The translations under genes and the position numbers were made by a program. The notes under the pieces were generated by a model, which was given only the letters and a program-made list of their open reading frames with translations, searched no databases and had not been told where the DNA came from. A stretch of DNA of 64,000 bases from Himantopus leucocephalus (taxonomy: Eukaryota; Chordata; Aves; Charadriiformes; Recurvirostridae), in the NCBI GenBank assembly GCA_003993805.1, contig RSEF01000002.1, positions 9,368,667 to 9,432,666 of the forward strand, written 5' to 3'. Each line of letters opens with the position of its first letter. Position 1 is the stretch's first letter. Positions 49,531 through 61,618 of this stretch are shown here, in pieces.

Positions 49531-52500
49531 GTGGGAGTGTAGGCTTCCTCTGGCCATTTTCCTGGTTATTTTCACTTGGTGGCCCTTTATTTCCCAAGAG
49601 GAGGACAAGTACAGATGCTGCCTCAAGTTCAGCTGTGCCATTTCTTTAATCTTTTGGGTTGAAATAGTTGTCAGAGTCCTTCTCAGCTGCTACTGGCTTG
49701 AGAGAGTCGTTTTCTTGTGGAACTGACATGATCTGAGCAAAAGCAGTGAGGCTGTCCTGAGAGTAATCCTTCAAGCAGCATGTAAATGGTGTGATTAAGC
49801 CACTGGATGCACTTATTCTCTGTAATTATAAGTAATTACTTTAAAGTAAAATCTGCAAATGAGAATACCTCTGTGTACTGTAGGGGAAGATGTAAAAAGC
49901 AACTGAAGTAGCTATCTTCAGAATGACATTAAATCACTGATTGTTTCTAAAGACAGAAAAGAAAACATAAAATAATGGTTTTTAAAGTGAACTTGCAAAT
50001 TAGGCTGACACCAAACCTGACTCAGTAATACCATAGAGGGATGTTTTACAATATAAACGTTTAAAGGATTTTAGTAATACATTTTAATTAGCAAATAAAG
50101 AAGAGAACTTGATTTTCTGCTAAAATTTAAATGAAAGTGTAAATGCTGTAATATTTGCAAAAATAAAACCATTGATGTGTAGAAAAATCGTTAGTATGTA
50201 TCAATTTGAATACAAAGATACTGGAAAATACCCCTTTTGTACCTATTTTGGTTTCACTGTTGTATGCTTGAACTTGGTCCAACATTGTTGTGTCTTTTCA
50301 GTATTGCATTACCTTTTTTCTTTTTTTTTTTTCAGAATCCTTCACCGAGTTTCTTAAAGTTGCTAATAAGCTTCTTTTAAAATAATGTTTGCCTTCTCTT
50401 CCACTTCTGTCATACCTCATTAAGGTGATCCTATACACATGTATGCTTAACTAAGGCTTTTCATTAAAATAAGCCTTTAATCCAGAGGTGCTGGGCCTTA
50501 ATTGAAACTCAGAGAAGATTAGTGTCGTCTCTTATTTTGGTTTTCACTTTTACTGTACTTCCTACTGTTTCTAAACTACAATGTCTGTATTAGCCTTAGC
50601 TGATACATGGTCAGGAAGAAATTAAAATCCATACTGCAGTTTTCTGGAGAGTAACGTGGCTCAGTAATTGCCATTTCTTATTAAGTGCCACCTTTTACCA
50701 AGAGACTTCACTTCAAATGCAAAAGTTTGCTTTAAACACTTGAAGGACATTAACATAATGAACACGCTGCCTGTTTTGAAGGTGATTAATAAGTGACTAA
50801 TAATACCTGTTTTTATCCATATGTATAATCTTAAAATGTTAATTGTATGTTTAAGTAGTACTTAAATCATGGATGTCTAGAATGATTGAGTTTTACAGAA
50901 TTCTTTTTAAGAAGATTTAGGAAAAATGGGAATTTTAGCCACAGGTTAGGAGCACTCATCTGAGGTACCATACGATGTAGTAAGTTTTAAATCCTTTTTG
51001 AAGGAGTAAGATGCAGATTCAACAGCTTCTGGTCTTCTAGAACAAAATGCAGTAGCTGAAGAGCTAATCCATTTTCTTCTTGTAGAGCTGCAACTGAGCA
51101 TGGTACTGCTAATTGGGAGAGGCAGGTGGCCTGCTGTCATCAATGGCAGGAGAGTAACTTTTCAGGAAGAGCTGATAAATTGTGTGGGTTGAATAAATTT
51201 GAGACAGAAACAGCAATGCTAGAGCAAAGGTTTGAAGTAAATTTTCTAGTAAAGCCACTGTAATGAGCATCACTGACACTGGGTCTTCATACCACGATAT
51301 TGTCTGTAATGTGTTTTTACACTTTGCCGTGTTAGAGGAGTGTTATAAAAATATTAATATATTTGAAAGGTGTGTAGTAGTAACCTTTGTGAAAGTTACT
51401 TCAAAATGATCAATGTTTGAATGGTGGTTTTAAAAAAACATGTTATAAAAATGTTCATTGATGTGATAAGTAGAGCTTGTGTTGTAAACAGCAAGAATGG
51501 TGAGTGCTATACCTTTTGTAAGCTTATCCCTGGAAGGGTGGTTACGTAGTATTGTTACAGCGATGTTGGGCTGTGTTATTGTCTCCAAACCAAGCTCCAG
51601 GGTGTGGACAGTGAATAGGATGGGTAATGACCCTTGCATGTGTAAAGATACAGATTTTTTTTTTTTCCCCTACTGGAAATAAGGACGTTTATGCTGCTGA
51701 AAGTGTACAAGCCAATAATTCTAAGAATCAAATGCAGTGCTGTCATAAATGATGAGAGCTGAGTCTGAATGCGTTAATGAGGAATTCCAGCTTGAAATAC
51801 TTCTGCTGGCTGAGGGAGGCAGGTTTTGGCAAATCTGCACATGTGAGCCATGTCTTTGACTCAGCAAGGAACACCGTGTCGCAGAGCTTTGTAGTTGGCC
51901 AGTTAAAGGGTTTTTTTTAAGAGAACTGAGGCAGACATCCTTAATTATAAAAATACAGCGTCTGCTCTTTCTTCTCAGAAGTTTGAAACTGTTTTACTTC
52001 ATTTACTATTTGTTCACATATATATTAAATATATATTTGTTTATATGTACATGTACACACACGTACTATGTTTTTTCATTTTTTGTGCTATTTGTTTACT
52101 TTGCGCATTTTCTGTCAGTTTCTGCTAACTTTCAGGCATGTGCTTCCAACACAGTAGGAAAGCTGCATAGTTTTGGTTTGTAAGGGTAGTAGAGATGTTA
52201 TTAGGTCTAATTTAAAGCCCTTTCAAGTCAATGAAAAGGCTGTCACTGGTTTATAGTTGAATTCAAAATTTGTTGTGTTAAGTAAATATTAGTTCCTTCT
52301 CAGGGAGAAAAAGCTTAATTTAAAGGGAAATTTTTGTATGTACATTTCTGGAACAAAATTTTTTCTACTCTAATAATGCACATATTAGTGAGGATTTATA
52401 GATCTATAGTGCTTTATATTTGTAAAAAATTCAAATATTTTATAAGAATGCATTGGAAATTACTTAGGTAATGTTGCTGTAAAAAGTACAAAACCAAGAC

Positions 52501-53649
52501 ACCTGGTTTGCAATATTTCTGATGCCTGTGTATTAATTGTGTGTGCTACTAGGTTGTGTAATACAGGAGATGTATGAATGTTTAGTTTTGGATGTGTCTG
52601 TGAAGTGCTGTGTGTGTAATTTCCAGTTAGATGAATATTTGCATAGTGGAGAAAATTTCCACTTTGTGGGAAATCCGTTTAATTATGTAAAGGGTGAATT
52701 TTCTACAAATATGTACTGTAGAGTACAAGCCTCGAATTCATACCATTGTCAGCATTTAATGCACTGATATTGTTTCTTCCTCTCTGTTTGTCTTTGGAGA
52801 GGTCCTCATTCCTTGAGGATGAAGTAAATCTCTGGTTCCATCACTGCGGTCTTCAGAATTAGCACTGAAAACACAGGATTCTTTTCCTGGGTTGATGAAA
52901 GTAAGTTCTTGTTTGCTGTGTCAAACAAAGCATGCTATTTGTCACACTGTGGTTTGTGTATCTTTTAAGAAGCTTTCAACTTTGATCTGAGTCAAGGTAC
53001 ACTCAGTAGCACAGATGACAGAAGTAACAAACCAGTGATGTGCATTGTCATTCATACAAACTCTTTAAGTCAACAAATACTGAGACTTAGATGTAGAAAA
53101 CCATATTGCTTTTGAGGGGGCTTGTGGATTCTTGTAAGAAAATGCAGACCCTTGCTTTTCTTGTTTCAGACAAAGGTGTGGAACAATTTATTAGTTAAGG
53201 ATTCAGTTCAGTGTCTGCAATCAAAAGGTGCCTCTTCTAGTCCAGATTCTGGCCCTTGCTTATATTTTCTAGGTAAACAGTTTCATTTAAAAGACATTGT
53301 AGAGGTGGGCTCAGTAGCACATAAAAGCTGCTTTCTTCAAACTGTCATCACAGAGGTTTTCAGAGTGTGCTTTTAATACTTCCAGCGCTGGCGTTTGTGT
53401 CTCTCTCTCCCTCTCTCTCTCTTTTTCTGTTAAATGCTATTTGAAATGGGTGTTTTTTTAAATGCAACTTTCACCTGCTTTTTACCTGATCTGTCTGTAG
53501 GGAAATTCACCTTTTGTGTAACAAGACAGAGGGTTAGAAAACTGTTTCCCAAAATCACCATTTTAAGAGAATGCAAAAAAGAGGATTATAAGAAAAAAGC
53601 AGTTGTTCTGAGTGGTTGTGTGATTCTGAAAGTTACATCTTACCACATG
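49531..53649. other. AT-rich intergenic DNA
   Basis: No gene or repeat family recognised. Low-complexity spots are an AT-alternating run (52015-52050) and a CT-repeat (53401-53422). By synteny this belongs to the SHH-RNF32 desert, so conserved non-coding elements are likely, but none can be proven from one sequence. Confidence 0.6.
53401..53422 (+). repeat. (CT)n simple repeat
   Basis: About 22 bases of CT dinucleotides with one extra C. Confidence 0.9.
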
Positions 53650-54150
53650 TTAAAAGTTCCAGATTTGAAGCGCAATTTGATCATCCAGTCTGACCTTCTA
53701 AGATTGTGCAAGGAATTTTGTGCAGTTAGCAGAGTTTAGAACTTTAAACATTTGTTTGATTAAAACATATATTTCAGAAAGCCATTCAGTTTTCATGTAA
53801 AATTTTCATAACTTGGGGGGTGTTGTTTGTTCAAGTCATTAATCATTGTGACTGTTACCTTTTACTGTATCTCATTTGAATTTGTCTGGCATAAGCTTCG
53901 AGCCATTTGCTCTTTTTATGTCTTTCTCAGCTAGGCTGAAGAGCTCTTTATTTAAACCGGTATTTTCTCCTTGAAAAGATATATTAACAATGTCATCAAG
54001 TCATCCCTCAATTTTTGTTGCTCATCTGGATATATTGGGTTTGTCAGACCACTCTTGAGACATTTGCCTAGGCCTAGAATATTTTCCTGTCTCTTTTACA
54101 CCCTGGGCATTATACAAATTTTCAACTTTAAAAATTAAGATACCTGAACA
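53650..54150 (-). mobile_element. CR1 LINE 3'-region relic
   Basis: The plus strand matches antisense CR1 landmarks in order: 'gatcatccagtctgacctt' (53680-53698), 'catttgaatttgtctggcat' then 'gcttcgagccatttgctctttt' (53874-53919), 'gctgaagagctctttattt', 'atcaagtcatccctcaa' (53996-54012), then a decayed tail ending 'cctgtctcttttacaccctgg'. About 500 bases, minus orientation, old. Confidence 0.65.
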
Positions 54151-56281
54151 ATATAGTATTATGTTCTTTGTTTCATCAACAACTTATACAAAGCAAAAAT
54201 ATTTCTTATTCTTGCTTAGCACTATACGTTTCCCAATAGAACAAAAGTGCATGCAGCAAAAAACATTCTTCACAAGAATGTTTTTCCATGACTTTGCTTT
54301 TCTCCACTTGGTGTTTTCAGATTAAAGTGTCCAATTTCTTACGTGCTGTTCAGACCTCTCATCTTTGCAAAATATACCCAGGAACAGGAGATGTGGTAAG
54401 CAGTTGCAGCTGTGGTGCAGCAAAAGTGAAAAGACACCTTTAAAGAGGAACATTTCAATAAAATAATAAAACTTGTAAATACTGATATAAGGTGCTTAAA
54501 GGAAACTCTGGGTAGGGCATAATGCCTGGCATCAAGATAATATAGGTGTGATTTATCATTTGTGAAATATGGTGCTCATGAAAAAAATCAATGAGGTACG
54601 ATAATTCATTTCTGCATACTGTGTAGGAAGGGCAGACTGGGATGTGGAAGTGGGAGGTTGTTCTATAAATCCCATAGGTTTTTTTCAGGCAAAAAAGTGA
54701 AGAGTGTATGGGACTATAAGAGAGTATGTGGGCTAAACACTGCCTTGAATAGGTTAAGTACGACAGTAAAGAGCACAAAGCAAAGACTGTTTTATTCTCC
54801 AATGGGACTTCAAGGAGAATGTGAGTAGAGGTAGATGACGCTGTTCGGCGTCACGTCAAAATGTGATACACAACACCGTATAAACTGAACACCTTATAAA
54901 CCTAAGGTTTTTTTAACACATCTAAAACTTGGAATGCGATTTTTGGTGTGTATTTTAAATAACAGGTTTTTATTATTATTTCAAAGCCACATGACTATAA
55001 TAAAGTGTAATTAATCTCAATTAAGTTAGAGGAAATCTGAAGAACGCTTAGAGTTACAGTGATAGTGTGCTGGAAATGCATGAGGAGTCACCAGGGCACA
55101 AAGGGAACAAACCGAAAAGACAAAGAGCTTATGCAGAAACAAAGTATTTTGGTTGCTTACAACTTCATTAGAGCAGATCATAAGAAACTACCTGCCCTAG
55201 TGTTTGCTATTTACAAACGGCAAGTGTTGCCAAAAGCAGTGATGTATAGACGTGGTTTGCAACAACCCATGGAATTAAATGACAGTGAAAGTCAGAACAT
55301 GTGGCATTCATCCAAGGAATCTGAAGGAGCTAAAGAATTGCTAACTGAATTCCTATTAAAACTTAGGTAATTAATCAGCAACATGTGATACAATAGAGGA
55401 AAACTGAAGGTAGCCAGCTTCATACAAAACTGTTTCGGGGGAAATGGTTCTGAGAATGATTCCAGGAATTAGAATGGGGAACCTTTCTTTGGTGTCACGA
55501 AACTTAATTGATAAAACCGTTAAAGATAAAAAAACTATAAAGAACTTGGATGGAGGATAATACTAAGGAGAAATAAGTCTGACTGTTGCAACAGTATATC
55601 TTGCTGCTCCAGCCTTATAGTATATTTTAAAGGTTAACAATTTAATGGAGAAGGCTGGCAATACAAGTACATACATAGTTTTATCAAAAAGATGCGAGTT
55701 CTACAAAAAATACTAGACGAGGTTTTAGACAGTAGCTAGTAACACAGCTAATCATAACAAAAGAACTTGATAATTAAGGTGACACAAACAAAGCTGATAC
55801 GGGGAAAAACTAGACTGATGATAGAAAGCAAAAGATTTCATCGGAAAAATAAATCAGTCAGTGGAATGTCCGAGGATCATTGTGGACGTGTTTAAACTGC
55901 CATCGAGACAAAGTGTGTGCCACCTCTTGTTCTGATGCGGCACGGTAAGCGGGTCTTACTACCTGAGACACCGTGCAAGTGCACTGTGTGCTTCCCTTCC
56001 TGCCCATGCCGAACCAGGGGCTGGCGACAGCACTGTTGCAGAGCTTTTTGTGCTGCACCCTATTGTGAATCCGTGTTTGGAGGAGAGGCTAGAAGTGGTG
56101 GCTAACGACATCCCAATTTGCTGATGAAACAAAATAAAGCATTTCATCACTACATTTCTAAGATAAAAACCCAACCTCAAACACAGGAAGGGTCAAGGGG
56201 GAAAATAGAAATGATTAGAGGCATGTGGGGAGCTTCTTTACAAGTAAATTAACAAGAATGGTCCAGATTTGCAGCTGATGA
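54151..56281. other. Intergenic DNA with an unexplained open frame
   Basis: Contains a perfect hairpin (54259-54285) and a 103-codon plus-strand frame (55059-55370) without a recognisable domain. Its composition changes toward GC-rich at 55860-56105. No family assigned. Confidence 0.5.
54259..54285. repeat. Perfect inverted repeat, 12-bp stem and 3-nt loop
   Basis: AAAAACATTCTT (54259-54270), loop CAC, then AAGAATGTTTTT (54274-54285). Confidence 0.85.
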
Positions 56282-56325
56282 AAATTGGCACGGTTCCACT
56301 AGAATCAATGGCGCTGTGCCAATTT
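56282..56325. repeat. Palindromic MITE-like remnant
   Basis: AAATTGGCAC (56282-56291) is the exact reverse complement of GTGCCAATTT (56316-56325) around a 24-base core containing 'agaatcaatgg'. The sequence continues 'acaccagcagagaatct'. Similar palindromes ('...gccaatttacaccagctgagaatctgg') are scattered in reptile and bird genomes; I do not know the family name. Confidence 0.55.
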
Positions 56326-56834
56326 ACACCAGCAGAGAATCTACCCCAATGTCTTTTTAATATGGAAAACCAGGGTGATTATAGCAGAGACCTACAGTAA
56401 AAGAGCAACGTAATTACAAAAGCAAGGCTGGGAAGGTTAGGAAGTGCCAGAATTGATACTACGTGCGTCTTTAGAAATGCCTTCTTTTTTGAGTGTTGGT
56501 TAGGATCAGTTTTTACAGTCAATGCAAAGTTGCTTTCCATATTTTGCAGATTTTTTTTTAGAATGCAGATTTCTCATTTCTTATCCCAGTCTGCTCCAGT
56601 CTAGCCCTTTCTCCTACCTTTTCCCAGTTCCTATTCTATACTCCATTGGCACCAAGGAGTTTTTTTTTAACTATTCTGCTTAGGCACCACAGAGCGAGAA
56701 GCGGAGCAGTGAGAGCACAGGAGGCAGCTCAAATGCCCGTACTGCTGTCAAGATGTGCCTGCTTGTCTGTTGTCTTGCCCAAATTAGCTTTAAGGTGGGG
56801 AATTTGCCTCCTGCCTCTAAGTCTCTGCAACATA

Positions 56835-56874
56835 CAGCTTAGTGGGAGCTGTAACAGCTTAGTGGGAGCTGTAA
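56835..56874 (+). repeat. Tandem duplication, 2 x 20 bp
   Basis: The unit CAGCTTAGTGGGAGCTGTAA at 56835-56854 is repeated exactly at 56855-56874. Confidence 0.9.
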
Positions 56875-58260
56875 AATCTTTCTGGAAAACTGAGTTAACA
56901 TTTAGGCGGTTGGTCCACACTGAGCTTAAGGCATACTTGGCGATGTTAAACTGCCTGGGTTGTATCGCCCAGGCATGTATCCACAGATCTTAGGCTGCGG
57001 TGTAAGACTAAAGCTGATAGCTTTTCTGATCTCAGTCCCTGTGCTGCTTACACTGGTATCCCCTGGTTGCAGAAAAGGTCCTGCATAGACTTTCAGGACA
57101 AGGATAGAGAACCGTCAACTGCTGGGGTTAAAATATGGTCGATGTGGTTTTATTTTCAGAGCTCTGGGAGGATGGAACCTGTTAGCAGTAGACGGAGGCT
57201 TTAAATCTGCCAACTCTAACAAGACTGCCCTAAGCATATGTAGAAGGACATGCCTGGGTTTTATCTCTTTTCTGCAATTGTCACACCAACAATATCTGTG
57301 AAAGACACAAGTTTTTGAATGTAGACAAAACAGTTTTTCCACTTACACAGAAGGTTTTTACAGAAACTTCCCAGAAAATTTTCTTCCTGAGACAGAAACC
57401 TGGCATGGAAAACAATTGAAGTTTGGCAAGGTTGTAAGCAACTGAAAAGATGTAATGAAGTGGTGTTAAACCACTTAATTATAAACATAGTTACCAGCTA
57501 AATAATTTGCATAATGAAGACGTGCTTGATGCAGCTAATTGCACTTCCTGATACTACCTGAAATAAAAGGTGAATTAATGAGAGGGAAACACAAAGTTAA
57601 TGAGAGTTAATAAGATACAAGAAAATGTGCATATGGGTATATCCACACGGGGGAGAGAGAGAGGGATTCCACATTGCTTTTGTAGGGCAAGCTACTTCAT
57701 AGAGTAGTAATTCCTTCTGTAATTCATTTTTTCCCCTGTAAGATTTCAATTTGTTTTACTAATCACCATTGCTTTATGAACTCTGATCACAATCTTTCTC
57801 GCCCATCTCATTTGTCCTTGCCTCCTGACCATATTATTATTTTTTTTTTTTGTTTTGGCCTGAGTGGAAAGTCGTTTAAGGAGTCAGTGTGCTCATCTCA
57901 GAGCGGAGGGGAGGAGAGGGATACCTTAGACTCTGGCTGTGCATTTGCTTGGCATTGTTTGTGGCTATCGTCGCCTCGTGTGCACCTCCAGCTTGACAGG
58001 GTATAAGCCATTTTGGGGGGATAGGTGTTATTGAAGAAGAATTTCAGATAAGACCATTAGTATCCAAAATGATTTGTTTCTGGTAATAGTAACTACAGCT
58101 GCTATACAAGTTCAGATAGAACCAAGATTTTTCTCTTAGCACTGTATTGCACAATAATAAATCTTTTTAAGGGATTGTTTCTTCTTCTAAAACAGAATTC
58201 ACTTAATATTTTAGAGACTGGTCACTGGGCAATTGGTGCACTCTGATGCCCTAGTATTTC

Positions 58261-58370
58261 TAATTTTAAATTATTTTTTCTATTAATTTTTAATAGAAAT
58301 TTTAAATTTCTATTTTAAATGCCTATTTAAATGTAATTTTAATTTCTATTTTAATTTCTTATTAAATCAG
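58261..58370 (+). repeat. AT-rich low-complexity stretch
   Basis: Almost entirely A and T, with recurring TTTCTATTTTAA-like units (near 58308 and 58343), suggesting old slippage duplication. Confidence 0.7.
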
Positions 58371-59141
58371 AGTTAAAAGATAGTAAAGTTGCATCTTTAT
58401 CCTCCCTTTAACATTCCCTAATGTCCCTGATATTTCTAATTAGACTTTATCTCAAAGACGGAAGAACCAGTAAAAGATTTGTTGTATAGGAGGCACAAAC
58501 GCTGTTGCTAATAATGTGGTAGTGTAGCTATTGTGCCTGTGTGAGGCTTATGTGCCTGAGAGAAAATATTTATTCCAGGTATATCTGTTAATCTAACAAA
58601 CATTATTAAGTCTCTTTATATATATTACCTCTCCTAAGCAGAGCTTTGCATATTCTTTTTTTTCCTAAAGGATTTGGAAGAATGAGGAAAATCAGACATT
58701 CTATCAACAAAACCCCCCAACAACTAACATTTATGGTAGTTCATACAATTAAAAAAATAAATCACAATTTAGGTTCAGCCTTTACACTGTCAATACTGGT
58801 GGAAAGGTAGCTGAGTAGTTCTTGTTGAATGAGATTTTCTCTAATGTTTAAGCCACCAATAAAACCCCCAGTTAAGCCCTTCATAGGAAACTTAAGAATT
58901 GACTGATGGGAGTCACATGGTTAAATCAGTGCTTGTTATTCATAATTTATTCAATGGTTGATGGAAAAAAATTGTCCAATTATTTGACAAATACTGCTTG
59001 GCAAGATGATTTACAGAGAATAATGCAAGTATTTGTTGAAGAATTTAAAGTGACAAAAAATGCCAAAATTACGGCCTTTATTCTCAATGCAGTGATTAGA
59101 GCTGATTGAATGATATTCAGACAGTTTGACTAATTTTGAAT

Positions 59142-59201
59142 AGTCCTTACACAGGCAATATTCCCATTGACTTCAGCTGGAATTGTGCCAGAGTAAGGAC
59201 T
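59142..59201. repeat. 60-bp palindromic MITE-like remnant
   Basis: AGTCCTTAC (59142-59150) pairs exactly with GTAAGGACT (59193-59201). The next inner blocks GGCAATATTCC and GGAATTGTGCC pair at 9 of 11 bases. The core 'cattgacttcagctgg' resembles the core of the element at 56282. The trailing 'acaggattgggcc' is also typical of these amniote repeats. Family not identified. Confidence 0.6.
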
Positions 59202-60825
59202 ACAGGATTGGGCCTTTGAGTGTAAATGTCTTGAAAGGGTCCCTTTATACAGCAGCAGCTTAAATTCTGAACTGCAATGAAAACCCGTTTTTACTTTTCT
59301 CTGTTACTTTGCCTGTTCTGTGGAATTGCTCTGTATGAATGTTAATCCCATTCCCTCTTTATCAGTAGAGGGTGCTATGGGAGTTTTGTGCTCTCAGGTA
59401 GCCTTTTGTTTATGCACAGTTCAATCTAATTTAAGTTGAACTGACCATTTCAATGGGAGTCAAGTGTGTATTTAAATGGTGTGTGGGAGAGCCATAATTT
59501 AATGGCAAACCATTTCCTTAATTGATTCAAGTTAAAGAAGGGAGACATTTTAAAGTGGATAGTTTCAGATTCCTGGCCTCTACCCCCATACCCTCCTAAA
59601 TGGGTCACTGAACAGGGTCTCATACTCTGACGTGATAAATGATAGCATTTTCACGTATTTTCAAAAGGCAGGTTCAGTATGGCAAGTTACTAGAAATGTA
59701 TAAGGAATTAATATTTTCTAATGTAAAGTTCAGTTACTTTTTAAAGTTCCCGATTTTTTTTTAATATTAGTAGGATTTTGTTACAAAAAGGTGTTTACAA
59801 ATCCCTGACATGGAAATGCTCGAAAGTGGAAAAATGTTTTTTGGTAGGCCAGTATATCATATGCTTTGTTACAAGAGTGTTAAGGTTGTAAAGTCAAGTG
59901 TAGAGAAAACAGAAAATACATAGGCAATCTTAATTCTGGTAATTTTTCCGATTGTTCATCCACATCCTGACAGGGATATTAAATTACATGATTGCATAGC
60001 TACTTCTTTTTCTATGAGTCGTCTGCACCTTTAACATATACAATAGACAACACTGAATAGGAGCTTTATGAAATGTTTCTTTTTATCTGAATTGCTCAGT
60101 GTACGCCACTGAGTTATTTGCTGCACACCATTCCATCCAGCATTGAATGCATGATTATCAACTTCCTCAAGTACCTTTCTATAGCGCTACAATAAGAGGG
60201 TAGTTTATTAATCCTTTGATTAATCACTGTTTAATGTATTTTAGCTATTTAACACACAGGGACAGAAAAAATTGTGAAATGCAAAGTAGAAGTGATCGCT
60301 AATTTCATCAATCCATTTTGACATGCCTTAAACCTGATACGTTTCAGAATACTTTGCACTTCTTGTAGCAAAAGCAGACGTGTAGCTGACTCCTGCTGCA
60401 GTTCTGAATTCTCAGCCCTTTCATAAATCAGATTCTGTGATCTCAGAAAATATGGATTTTCAGAAACTAAGGACCACACAGTCAGGGTTCAGCAGTGAAA
60501 AAAAAGTTCAGGGTGCTCTTTTCAGCATCACATAGGCTGTGGTCAAAGCTGAGCAGACTTCAGTACTTGAGCAAGACATTTTTAAACTTTAAGACTGTGG
60601 TTTTTCCTTTCCTCATGCACTGCCTGTTTTTCAACTCCTGCTGTAAATGAGAGAGGATCTTAAAGATGACAGTCTCATTTCCTGCATAGCTGTGATGGGT
60701 TCCCAGACTATTGGCCTCTTGGTAGACTGAATGAAATGGCTTCAAGTGGGTGAAAATCTAATAGTTAAAAACTACCGAGGTGCTGAAGTAAAGTTATGGA
60801 GGGATTAAAGAGTGCTGGGTTGGTT
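59202..60825. other. AT-rich intergenic DNA, candidate conserved non-coding region
   Basis: No gene. Apart from the CTCF-like site at 59362 nothing specific is seen. Its even, repeat-free texture would fit conserved regulatory DNA, which is an inference only. Confidence 0.45.
59362..59376 (+). promoter_or_regulatory. CTCF-like motif
   Basis: TCAGTAGAGGGTGCT matches the 15-base CTCF core CCASYAGRKGGCRSY at 13 positions; mismatches are T for C at the first and twelfth. Occupancy is unknown. Confidence 0.35.
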
Positions 60826-60826
60826 G

Positions 60827-60855
<29 letters not shown>
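60826..60855 (+). repeat. (GTTTT)6 microsatellite
   Basis: Six exact GTTTT units; likely length-polymorphic. Confidence 0.95.
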
Positions 60856-60857
<2 letters not shown>

Positions 60858-61567
60858 CTCCCCAGCCTTAATATTTGTAATACCATTCTGTGGAGGGAAA
60901 TAAAACTTTGGAATTGTTGGAAAGGTTGTTGTAAAGCTGCACTATGAAACATACTGATTGCCTGAGATGCTGGCAAGGCCAAAATCCTTGGATGCACTGG
61001 ACAGTCTGCTGCCATTTCTTGTTCTTCATTATGTGGCCCAGCTTCTGCTGTGCACTTTGTAATTGAACTGCTTTATCCAATCATCCCCAAGCTTTTCTAC
61101 CTGTTTCTCATTCCCCTGCAAGAATTTGCAATATTCGTCTCTAACCGTGACCAAGGGGAGGAAGGATAACAGACGGAGGCAATAAAAAGTGCAGGAGGGA
61201 GAAAATTTACTGCTTTCATTCCTAGGCAGTGGGCCTGGTGGCTGCACGCAGGCAGAAAGGTTTGCAAAGCTCTGCCAGGGGATGGACCACCAATTTGGGA
61301 GGACAAGGAACATATGTTTCAGCTGGCCTAACAGGTTTAAGTGGGTGGAACTTGCTTCTTTTCGTCTGCTATACAGTCAAAATTTCCACTCAGTCTGCGT
61401 GGGCAGATTTGTAGAAGCTCATAACTTGGCTGAATTTGTGGACATTTTCACAAGAACAACAGAATATTGACACTATGGCAACTGCTGTGCCATGTTTCCA
61501 AATCCTGATCTGAGTCATGGAGGGAGCCGTAGCATCTCCACCAAACAGCTGTAAAAGGTGGTTTTTN

Positions 61568-61569
<2 letters not shown>

Positions 61570-61611
<42 letters not shown>

Positions 61612-61618
61612 ACGGGGA
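61570..61618 (+). repeat. A homopolymer, 49 bp
   Basis: Uninterrupted A run preceded by an N at 61567. It could be a retroposon tail, but no source gene is recognised in the 700 bases before it. Length is likely unreliable. Confidence 0.9.

Larger units (their letters stand above)
56326..59141. other. AT-rich intergenic DNA
   Basis: No gene seen. It includes a 20-bp tandem duplication (56835-56874), a GA-rich run (57650-57664) and an AT-only low-complexity stretch with repeated TTTCTATTTTAA units (58261-58370). Confidence 0.6.

Noticed and set aside
58906..59109. 67-codon frame in the desert
   Set aside because: No start context, splice or domain support; AT-rich DNA gives such frames by chance.
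60868..61313. Overlapping minus-strand frames up to 94 codons before the long A-run
   Set aside because: No recognisable domain, frames overlap each other, and the A-run is on the opposite strand to these frames, so they do not form a retrocopy with it.
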